Of a DNA stretch of 57,665 nt, positions 45,433 to 52,272 are shown piece after piece. The stretch comes from Rubneribacter badeniensis (GTDB lineage Bacteria; Actinomycetota; Coriobacteriia; Coriobacteriales; Eggerthellaceae): contig NZ_PPEL01000009.1 in assembly GCF_002899695.1 (NCBI RefSeq), positions 1-57,665 on the forward strand, written 5' to 3'. Numbering within the stretch: position 1 is the first letter of the stretch; the number at the start of each line of letters is the position of its first letter. Under the pieces are notes generated by a model, which was given only the letters and a program-made list of their open reading frames with translations, was not told the DNA's origin and did no database searches. Made by a program: the position numbers and the translations under genes.

Positions 45433-46647
45433 CTACAGGACAAGCGATATGGTCGCCACGAACACGCCTGTGGCGATGGCGGAGACGATCACACCGCCGA
45501 TGTTGCACCCCATGGCGATGGGGATGATGATGGCGAAGGGGTTCTCCTCCTCGGCGGCATGCTGCGCGAGCTTCGTCGTGGTGGGCACGCACGACACGCC
45601 CGCGATGCCGACCACCGGGTTGAACGTCTTGCCGCGGCGCTTGTCGAACAGGTACACGATCCAGCCGCCGGCCAGGCCGCCCACCGCCGAGATGGCCAGG
45701 GCGAGGATGCCCAGGATGAGCACGATGCCGACCACCGGGTCGAGGATGGTGCTCGCCTCGCACAGCGTTCCGAGCACCAGGCCCAAGAACATCGAGGAGA
45801 CGCTGGTGATGACGCCTTCGAACAGCTCCTGGTAGGGCAGGATCTTCGCTTCCTTCACCGCCATGCCCAGGAAGAACGAGAGCATGAGCGGAGCGGCCAC
45901 CGGCAGAAGCAGGCACAGGATCAGGCACACCACCACGACGAAGATGAACTTGGACTTCGACGAGGCCTGCGGCATGTCGAACTCAACGTCAAGCCCGCGG
46001 TACTTCTTGGGCACGAGCGCCTTGATGATGTAGGGGTAGCCCGCGTAGGTGAGGCTCAGGTACAAGTAGGCGATGATGGACACGGACACGAACATGTCAG
46101 GCGACATCATGAGCGTGCCGAACAGCACCATGGGGCCGTCCGCGCCGCCGATGGTGGCCACGGAGGCCGCCTGCGCAGGATCAAGCCCGAAGAGGTTCAC
46201 GCCCAAAGACAGCGTGGCGAACGTGCCCATCTCGGCGAAGATGGCGATGATGATGCACGTCCAGGGGCGGGCGAGCAAAAAGCTCAGCTCGCTGCGGGCG
46301 CCGATGCCCATGAACACCAAGCACGCGATGAGGTTGTTGCTGAACGTGAAGTTGTAGATGGGCTGCAGGAAGTTCACCTGGATGGCTTGCATGAGATCGT
46401 CGGTCTCGGAGACAAGCGGGTCGATGATGAGGGTTCCCGTGGAGCCGTCGCCCAAGAACAGGACGCCGGCGTTGACAGCGATCATGCCGAGGCCCATGGG
46501 AACCATGATCAACGGCTCGAGCTTGCCTTTGAAGCCATAGAACGCCAGCACGAAGCCCAGCAAGATGAGGGCGACGCGCACGGCGCCAATTAGGGGATCA
46601 TCGAAAAGCGTGAAGATCCCGGGGAAGATTTGCATCAAGATATCCAT
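45433..46647 (-). CDS. madB: Sodium-pumping decarboxylase beta subunit MadB
   Basis: This 404-residue membrane protein with about eleven helices decarboxylates carboxybiotin on MadF and pumps sodium outward. The family block IGGADGPMVLFGTLM (about 172-186) contains the aspartate implicated in sodium coupling. The C-terminal ending PIAMGCNIGGVIVSAIATGVF is also typical of OadB/GcdB/MmdB. It makes malonate breakdown energy-conserving. It follows the 42-residue small membrane ORF. Confidence 0.95.
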   Translation of the reverse strand: MDILMQIFPGIFTLFDDPLIGAVRVALILLGFVLAFYGFKGKLEPLIMVPMGLGMIAVNAGVLFLGDGSTGTLIIDPLVSETDDLMQAIQVNFLQPIYNFTFSNNLIACLVFMGIGARSELSFLLARPWTCIIIAIFAEMGTFATLSLGVNLFGLDPAQAASVATIGGADGPMVLFGTLMMSPDMFVSVSIIAYLYLSLTYAGYPYIIKALVPKKYRGLDVEFDMPQASSKSKFIFVVVVCLILCLLLPVAAPLMLSFFLGMAVKEAKILPYQELFEGVITSVSSMFLGLVLGTLCEASTILDPVVGIVLILGILALAISAVGGLAGGWIVYLFDKRRGKTFNPVVGIAGVSCVPTTTKLAQHAAEEENPFAIIIPIAMGCNIGGVIVSAIATGVFVATISLVL

Positions 46648-46680
46648 CTGGACATCCGTTCCTTTCCGTAACTGACGATC

Positions 46681-46809
46681 CTACTGCTCAGAGTCTTGGG
46701 AGCCTTTTCCGTTCATAGCTTTGTTGATCAGGACGACGACTCCGATCACGAAGAACGATATGAGGGCCGTCAGCCCATACGTGAAAAGCATGTACACGTT
46801 GATGTCCAC
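46681..46809 (-). CDS. Small single-pass membrane protein at the head of the malonate operon
   Basis: A GTG at 46809, ten bases after AAGGAGG, opens a 42-codon frame: MDINVYMLFTYGLTALISFF, then VIGVVVLINKAMNGKGS and a short tail ending in EQ. One hydrophobic helix (about 6-29) precedes a short polar tail. The layout is like the OadG-type small gamma subunits that assemble sodium-pump decarboxylases, but much shorter and without their C-terminal metal-binding tail. It ends 33 bases before madB. No equivalent is known to me in the Malonomonas cluster. Confidence 0.7.
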   Translation of the reverse strand: MDINVYMLFTYGLTALISFFVIGVVVLINKAMNGKGSQDSEQ

Positions 46810-46979
46810 CCCGGTTTCACCTCCTTAAGCACAAAAAAAGAAGCAGAGAATCGAACTTTGAGCTCTAATTCTCTGCTTCTCGAAAGCCTGCTATGATGCC
46901 TCGCCCTCAACGGGCGGTGCATGTTTGTGTGGAGCTTCGGGATCTCGCGCACGGGCTTGAACGCCCGCGCAATTTCTAT
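46810..46979 (-). ncRNA. Structured leader RNA of the malonate operon
   Basis: Downstream of the promoter the transcript can form an 8-bp stem (46949-46970, GCGCGGGC with loop GTTCAA), a 5-bp stem (46902-46916, CGCCC with loop GTTGA), and a terminator hairpin (46833-46880). NAG triplets cluster over the 5' arm of the terminator. GAG occurs at minus-strand positions 46881, 46873 and 46865, exactly 8 nt apart, with AAG at 46858. This is the kind of site a HutP relative would read. I do not recognise a known riboswitch class. Confidence 0.65.
46833..46880 (-). terminator. Intrinsic terminator inside the malonate operon leader (attenuator)
   Basis: The 13-bp arms AGAAGCAGAGAAT and ATTCTCTGCTTCT are perfect, with a 16-nt loop, and are followed on the minus strand by seven T. 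It lies between promoter and first gene, so it must be bypassed for expression. The ribosome site AAGGAGG of the first ORF follows within 15 bases. Confidence 0.9.
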
Positions 46980-46985
46980 AGGCGA

Positions 46986-47015
46986 ATCGTATATCGGGCC
47001 TTTACCGTTTGTCAA
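46986..47015 (-). promoter_or_regulatory. Sigma-70-type promoter of the malonate operon
   Basis: TTGACA (47015-47010) is followed after 16 or 18 bases by TATACG or TACGAT (within 46993-46986). Transcription would begin near 46979. It lies in the space past the dxr stop, whose own readthrough may be limited by a GCGCCT/AGGCGC hairpin near 47150-47165. Confidence 0.8.
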
Positions 47016-47178
47016 GAGAGAATTTTACGGCAATGGCGAATGACGGAGGCGGGGGACGCGGGGCGCGGGGATGCAAGCGCCTGCCGGCCTACGGCCGACG
47101 CGGCAAGTGCGGAAAAGAGGGCGGCAACCCGGCAAACGCGGCCCTTAAGCGCCTGCGGCGAGGCGCGCGGCTAGGCGG

Positions 47179-48537
47179 CTAGCGCACGTTCCGGCGCGCT
47201 TCGGCGCGGGCCCATGCGTCCAGCTCTTCCAGCTGCTCAAGGCTCTCCACCCGCTGGACGCCCGCAGCCTCGTGCGCCTCCATGACGGCTTCCACGCACT
47301 CAGCAATGCCGAGATAGGTGCCCTCCCCCGCCAGAAACGCGGCCACGGCCACCTCGTTGGCGGCGTTCATCACGCACGGCAGCGTGCCGCCGGCGGCGCC
47401 AGCATGGCGCGCGAGGGCAAGGCAGCGGAACGTGCCCTCGTCGGGCGCGGCGAACTCGAGGCCGCCCAGCCGCGTGAAATCGAGCGGCACCACGGGGGCG
47501 TCCCAGCGCTCGGGGTAGCTGAGCGCGTACTGGATGGGGATGCGCATGTCGGTGGTGCCGAGGTGCGCTTTCACGCTGCCGTCGGCGAACTCCACCATCG
47601 AGTGGATGGCGCTCTGCGGCTGCACCACCACGCTGATGCGGTCGTAGGGCATGGCGAACAGGTGGTGCGCCTCGATGACCTCCAACCCCTTGTTCATGAG
47701 GGTGGACGAGTCGATGGTGATCTTCGCGCCCATGTTCCACGTGGGGTGCGCGAGCGCCTCAGCCGCCGTGACGTCCGCCAGCTGCGCGCGCGTGCGCCCG
47801 CGGAAGGGGCCGCCCGACGCGGTGACCCACAAGCGCGCCACCTCGCGCGCGTCCTCGCCGATGAGGCATTGGTAGATGGCGCCGTGTTCCGAATCGATGG
47901 GCATGAGCGCGCCGGCGGGACCGTGCGCGGGGGCCGTGCCGGCCGCACGGCGACGGGCGTCCGCCCGGGCGGCCAGCGGCATGATGAGGTCGCCGCCCAC
48001 CACGAGCGATTCCTTGTTCGCAAGCGCCAGCACCTTGCCCGCGGCGAGCGCGTCGCAGCTGGCGCGCAAGCCCGCCGCGCCCACGAGCGCGTTCACCACC
48101 ACGTCGGCCTCGGGCAGCTGAGCGAGCGCGGCCACGGCTTGCGCGCCGAAGCCGAGCGAGCCTTCGCCGCGCTCGGTGCCGGACGAGCGCGCATCCGCAT
48201 TCGACGCGTCGGACGTGCCCGCAGTCGCGCGCAGCCCGCCTTGCGTCGCCCGAGCGCCCGCAACCCCCGACACCCCGACCGCCGCCTGGGCCGCGGCGCA
48301 TCGCAAGCCGCCCTCCGCCTGGGCGCGCAGATCGTCCGCGACGGCCTCGCCCTCCAGCCGCTCGTCGCCCACCGCAAGGTGCCGCACGCCGAACTCGCGC
48401 GCCTGGGCCAGCAGTTCCTCGGCACGCGAATTCGCCGCCAACGCCACGACCTGCAGCTTGTCGGGATGCCGTCGCGCCACGTCGAGCGTCTGCGTGCCGA
48501 TGGATCCCGTGGACCCCAAAACAACGATCCTCTTCAT
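47179..48537 (-). CDS. dxr: 1-deoxy-D-xylulose 5-phosphate reductoisomerase
   Basis: This 452-residue NADPH enzyme catalyses the first committed step of the MEP pathway. It has the nucleotide motif VLGSTGSIG (about 6-14), LANKESLV, PIDSEH, SGGPFR and the catalytic loop GAKITIDSSTLMNKGLEVIEAHHLF. It is some 50 residues longer than usual because of an Ala/Gly/Ser-rich insert at about residues 72-127, plus a shorter one before PIDSEH. The start at 48537 (MKRIVVLG) is preferred over a longer frame. It is the last gene of the pyrH-frr-uppS-cdsA-dxr series. Confidence 0.95.
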   Translation of the reverse strand: MKRIVVLGSTGSIGTQTLDVARRHPDKLQVVALAANSRAEELLAQAREFGVRHLAVGDERLEGEAVADDLRAQAEGGLRCAAAQAAVGVSGVAGARATQGGLRATAGTSDASNADARSSGTERGEGSLGFGAQAVAALAQLPEADVVVNALVGAAGLRASCDALAAGKVLALANKESLVVGGDLIMPLAARADARRRAAGTAPAHGPAGALMPIDSEHGAIYQCLIGEDAREVARLWVTASGGPFRGRTRAQLADVTAAEALAHPTWNMGAKITIDSSTLMNKGLEVIEAHHLFAMPYDRISVVVQPQSAIHSMVEFADGSVKAHLGTTDMRIPIQYALSYPERWDAPVVPLDFTRLGGLEFAAPDEGTFRCLALARHAGAAGGTLPCVMNAANEVAVAAFLAGEGTYLGIAECVEAVMEAHEAAGVQRVESLEQLEELDAWARAEARRNVR

Positions 48538-48669
48538 GCCCTCACCTCGTCGCTTGATCGCACTTTCGCCTCGCAGCCCCACATCAGAAGACAGCACCGC
48601 AGGCATCCGCAGCCGAAGGCCTCCCGTTCGCGCCGTCGGACAACACCGCTCGTCTCCCCGCCCGCTTCG

Positions 48670-49599
48670 TCAGGCCAGCGGGACAGGGTACGGGATGCAG
48701 CCGAACCCCACCAGCAGGATGGCCGACGTGACCGCCACGAGGAACAGGGAGTCGCATCGGTCGAGCAGCCCACCATGCCCCGGCATGATGGTGCCGGAGT
48801 CCTTGAAGCCGCTGTTGCGCTTGATGCGGCTCTCGGCCAGATCGCCCAGCACGCCCATGAGCCCGCTGATCACGCCGAACGGGATCGCCTGGGCGATGCT
48901 CATCTCAACGCCGGGTATGAGCGTCATAAGGCACCAGAACGCCGCCGAGCCCGCAAGCCCTGCGAAGAACCCCTCCCAGCTTTTCTTCGGGCTCGTGCGC
49001 GGCGCCAGCTTGTGCTTGCCGAACCTGCTTCCCACCAGATAGGCGAACGAGTCGTTCGCCCACACGCTGAGGAAGATGGCGAGCACGAGCACGCCTCCCC
49101 ACGGATCGGGCAGAGCGGTGCGCACGACGATGATGCCCGAGAGCAGCATGCCGCAGTAGGCCGCGCCGAAGAAGCTCACGCCCACGTCGGGCACGCGCGC
49201 CCGCATCCAGAACACGTACCACACGATGAGCGCGAGCAGAAGCGCCAAACTCACGTACAGCGCGCCGGTCAGGCCAAGCGCGAACACGCTCGTCGGATAG
49301 AGCATGGCGGCGATGATCCCGAGCATCTCGTTGGGCAGCTTCGCGTCCTGGCGCAGCATGTAGTAGAACTCGCCGGCCGTGATGCCGGCCGTGGCCACGA
49401 GCAGCGCGAGCGTCGTCCAGTCGCTGATGAGCGCGCACAGAACCGACACCGCCACGTACACGAACCCGGTGCGAAACCTCACCTGCAAATCGGTGGCGTT
49501 CTTCAGCTTCTCGGGCGTCTTCTCGTAGGCAAAGTCTTTGATGCGCCCCGCACGCGTGCGGTCGCCATCCCCCTCGCGCGCGCCGTCAGGCCGCGACAT
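48670..49599 (-). CDS. cdsA: Phosphatidate cytidylyltransferase
   Basis: This 309-residue membrane enzyme makes CDP-diacylglycerol from CTP and phosphatidate for phospholipid synthesis. The C-terminal signature KRNSGFKDSGTIMPGHGGLLDRCDS (about 260-284) is intact. About eight helices precede it. A charged N-terminal tail of 40 residues is extra. It starts 3 bases after the uppS stop. Confidence 0.95.
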   Translation of the reverse strand: MSRPDGAREGDGDRTRAGRIKDFAYEKTPEKLKNATDLQVRFRTGFVYVAVSVLCALISDWTTLALLVATAGITAGEFYYMLRQDAKLPNEMLGIIAAMLYPTSVFALGLTGALYVSLALLLALIVWYVFWMRARVPDVGVSFFGAAYCGMLLSGIIVVRTALPDPWGGVLVLAIFLSVWANDSFAYLVGSRFGKHKLAPRTSPKKSWEGFFAGLAGSAAFWCLMTLIPGVEMSIAQAIPFGVISGLMGVLGDLAESRIKRNSGFKDSGTIMPGHGGLLDRCDSLFLVAVTSAILLVGFGCIPYPVPLA

Positions 49600-49602
49600 C
49601 GC

Positions 49603-50385
49603 TTACTTCACCGCCCCGAAGCGGCGGTCGCGCCCCTGGTAGTCCAGAAGCGCCCGCAAAAACTCGTAGCGGTCGAAGTCGGGCCACAGCACGTCGGTGC
49701 AGTAGAACTCGGAGTAGGCGATCTGCCACAGCAGGAAATTCGAGATGCGCATCTCCCCCGACGTGCGGATCACAAGGTCGGGGTCGGGCATGCCGGTCGT
49801 GTACAGGCCGCGCGCGAACGCCTCCTCCGACACGGCGGCCAGCGGGTCGCGCCCCTCGGCCTCCTCCAACAGCGCGCGGCGCACGCACCCCTCCACCGCG
49901 TGCAGTATCTCCTGACGCGAGCCGTAGTTCACGGCCACGGCCAGCGTCATGCCCGTGTTGCCGCGCGTCTTCTCCCACGCCTCGTCGAACGCGGCGCGCG
50001 TGGCCTCGGGCAGCGCCGACACGTCGCCGATGGTGCGCACGCGCACGTGCTCCTCGTGCAGCCCGTCCACCTCGGCCAGCATGGTCTTGGCGAACAGGTC
50101 CATGAGGCCCACCACCTCGTCTTCGGGCCGCTTCCAGTTCTCCGTGGAGAACGAGTAGATGGTGAGGTAGCGCACGCCCACGTCGGAGGCGCAGCGGATC
50201 GTCTCGCGCACGGCCTCGATGCCGGCCTTGTGGCCGCGCAGCCGGTTGAGCGCCCGCTTCTTCGCCCAGCGCCCGTTGCCGTCCATGATCACGGCCACGT
50301 GCTGCGGCACCCGCGCAGGGTCGAGTTGCCGCGGGTCGAGACCCTCCGGAGGATTCGGGAATATGTAGTCGAGCGGCTTGTTCAA
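49603..50385 (-). CDS. uppS: Isoprenyl (undecaprenyl) diphosphate synthase
   Basis: This cis-prenyltransferase makes the lipid carrier for cell-wall synthesis. Motifs are VAVIMDGNGRWA (Asp in the catalytic P-loop), FSTENWKRP, and near the end DLVIRTSGEMRISNFLLWQ. The start is unclear. A TTG at 50385 gives 260 residues beginning (M)NKPLDYIF, and a GTG at 50469 gives 288; neither has a convincing ribosome site. A structured region separates it from frr. Confidence 0.93.
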   Translation of the reverse strand: MNKPLDYIFPNPPEGLDPRQLDPARVPQHVAVIMDGNGRWAKKRALNRLRGHKAGIEAVRETIRCASDVGVRYLTIYSFSTENWKRPEDEVVGLMDLFAKTMLAEVDGLHEEHVRVRTIGDVSALPEATRAAFDEAWEKTRGNTGMTLAVAVNYGSRQEILHAVEGCVRRALLEEAEGRDPLAAVSEEAFARGLYTTGMPDPDLVIRTSGEMRISNFLLWQIAYSEFYCTDVLWPDFDRYEFLRALLDYQGRDRRFGAVK

Positions 50386-50489
50386 GGAGGTAGCACTTTC
50401 TGTCGTACGCCGAACACCCAGGTTGATCTTACGGTCGCAGGGCAAACAGGCAAGCAGCCCAAAACTCACAGGTTGGCGCAGTAAGTCAG

Positions 50490-50682
50490 CGAGAAGCGTC
50501 GCGGTGCCCCAGATCGTGGGGAAGGCGATGGCGAAGCGTACTTCGGTACGCGAGCTATCGGCTTCGCCGCGAGATGGGGTGCCCCGACGCTTCGCAGCGT
50601 CGACTTCGTTCCGCCGTTCGGCAGAACGGCGGAATCCGACGCAGCGTCGAGCAGTTCCGCGGGCCGTAGGCCCGCGGAACCC
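50490..50682 (-). other. Stacked hairpins between frr and uppS
   Basis: GTTCCGCGGGCC/GGCCCGCGGAAC (50654-50680) is a perfect 12-bp stem directly after the frr stop. CCGCCGTTC/GAACGGCGG (50611-50632) follows, and CGACGCT/AGCGTCG lies near 50585-50602. A longer imperfect pairing joins GAAGCGTCG around 50496 with its complement near 50590. No strong U-tract is present, so this may be a processing or attenuation region rather than a simple terminator. Confidence 0.6.
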
Positions 50683-51240
50683 CTAGATCTCCATCACCTC
50701 GGCTTCCTTCTTCTTGAAGACGGCGTCCACCTCGGCGATGTACTTGTCGGTGAGCTTTTGCACCTCGGCCTGGCCGCGGCGCTCGTCGTCTTCGGGAAGG
50801 CTCTCCTCCTTGACGGTGCGCTCGATGGCGGAGTTGGCCTCCTGGCGCGCCTTGCGCACGGCCACGCGCGCCTCCTCCGCGTAGGTCTTGCACTGCTTCA
50901 CCAGCTCGCGGCGGCGCTCCTCGGTGAGCGCGGGGAACGGCAGACGGATGACCGAGCCGTCGTTGGAGGGCGTCACGCCCAGGTCGCTCTCGAGGATGGC
51001 ATGCTCGATGGCGCGAAGAACGCCCTTGTCCCACGGCTCGATGACCAGCAGGTGCGCGTCGGGCGACTTGATGCCGGCCATCTGGTTCACCGGTGTGGGC
51101 ACGCCGTAATAGTCCACCTTGATGCGGTCGAGCAGCATGGCGTTCGCGCGACCCGTGCGCACCGAGCCGAAGTTGTCGTGCAGCGAGGAGACGGCCTTCT
51201 TCATGCGCTCCTCAGCCTGCGTGAGAATGTCGTTGACCAT
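50683..51240 (-). CDS. frr: Ribosome recycling factor
   Basis: This 185-residue protein of normal length splits post-termination ribosomes together with EF-G. Signatures are SLHDNFGSVRTGRANAMLLD (about 19-38), YYGVPTPVNQMAGI (about 44-57) and the helical C-terminus VQKLTDKYIAEVD. The ATG at 51240 is the family start; a longer frame is noise. Confidence 0.96.
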   Translation of the reverse strand: MVNDILTQAEERMKKAVSSLHDNFGSVRTGRANAMLLDRIKVDYYGVPTPVNQMAGIKSPDAHLLVIEPWDKGVLRAIEHAILESDLGVTPSNDGSVIRLPFPALTEERRRELVKQCKTYAEEARVAVRKARQEANSAIERTVKEESLPEDDERRGQAEVQKLTDKYIAEVDAVFKKKEAEVMEI

Positions 51241-51308
51241 TGTTGCGGTTCCTTTCACCCGACTTCGGACGCGCGCCCCAGGGCATCGGCGCGCGCGTTC
51301 GCCTCTGC

Positions 51309-52025
51309 CTATTCTACCGTGGTTCCGACGTTTTCGCCCTTCAAAGCGCGCGAAATGTTGCCCTTCTCGGTCAGGTCGAACACGATCATGGGAACATGGT
51401 TGTCCATGCACAAAGACGTGGCCGTGGAGTCCATGACGTTGAGGCCGCGCGACAGCACGTCCATGTAGCTCAGGCGGTCGAAGCGCTTCGCGTCCGGGTT
51501 CGCCTTCGGGTCGCTGTCGTAGACGCCGTCCACCTTCGTGGCCTTCATGAGCACGTCCACGTCCAGCTCGCACGCGCGCAGCGCGGCGGTGGTGTCGGTG
51601 GTGAAGTAGGGGTTGCCCGTGCCGGCCGCCAAGATGACCACGCGGCCCTTCTCCATGTGGCGGATGGCGCGGCGGCGAATGTAGGGCTCGGACACCTCCT
51701 GCATGGTGATGGCGCTCTGCACGCGCGAGAAGATGCCGTGGCGCTCGAACGCGTCTTGCAGCGCCAGCGCGTTCATGACGGTGGCCAGCATGCCGATGTA
51801 GTCGGCCTGGGCGCGGTCCATGCCCTCGGCCGAGCCGGCCAGCCCGCGGAAGATGTTGCCGCCGCCCACCACGACGGCCAGCTGCACGCCGTCATGCACG
51901 ACTTCGGCGATCTGGTCGGCCAGATCGTCGACCACCTTCGGATCGATGCCGTATCCGACGTCTCCTGCCAGCGCCTCGCCGGACAACTTGAGCAGCACGC
52001 GGTCGTATCGGTATCCTCCAGACAT
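51309..52025 (-). CDS. pyrH: Uridylate kinase
   Basis: This 238-residue UMP kinase of the amino-acid-kinase fold makes UDP. Motifs are [10 protein letters not shown] (about 10-19), [11 protein letters not shown] (about 51-61) and [18 protein letters not shown] (about 134-151). The ATG at 52025 has AGGACAGGGC upstream. It heads the pyrH-frr series; tsf and rpsB, its usual upstream neighbours, are replaced here by htrA. Confidence 0.96.
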   Translation of the reverse strand: MSGGYRYDRVLLKLSGEALAGDVGYGIDPKVVDDLADQIAEVVHDGVQLAVVVGGGNIFRGLAGSAEGMDRAQADYIGMLATVMNALALQDAFERHGIFSRVQSAITMQEVSEPYIRRRAIRHMEKGRVVILAAGTGNPYFTTDTTAALRACELDVDVLMKATKVDGVYDSDPKANPDAKRFDRLSYMDVLSRGLNVMDSTATSLCMDNHVPMIVFDLTEKGNISRALKGENVGTTVE

Positions 52026-52216
52026 AAGCCCTGTCCTCTCGATGGTCGATCGTTCTCCTAAGCGCCCCCATCTTACCTGAAAACGCAAACAGCCGCGACA
52101 AAGCGCGACCGTTTCCCGTCACTTCACGCAAAGGACAGACAGAAACCTGCTGGAAGGAGTGCCCGTTCGCGTGCGCGGCACAGCGCGCTCGCACCTGCGG
52201 CGAACCCCGATGCGAC

Positions 52217-52244
52217 GCGAGCCCCCGACAAAACGGGGGCTCGC
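52217..52244 (-). terminator. Hairpin terminator after htrA
   Basis: GCGAGCCCCCG pairs perfectly with CGGGGGCTCGC across a 6-nt ACAAAA loop, starting about 30 bases after the htrA stop. There is no clear U-tract. Confidence 0.75.
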
Positions 52245-52272
52245 AAGGAGAGAGGGGAAAGGAGTGGGCGTC

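Noticed and set aside
46770-47015. An 81-codon frame in the malonate leader that could be a leader peptide
   Set aside because: Its first codon is the TTG of the -35 TTGACA, upstream of any transcript start, and it has no run of regulatory codons.
47272-50484. A plus-strand open frame of about 1070 codons opposite dxr, cdsA and uppS
   Set aside because: His/Arg-rich composition with no domain; the opposite strand carries three well-defined housekeeping genes.
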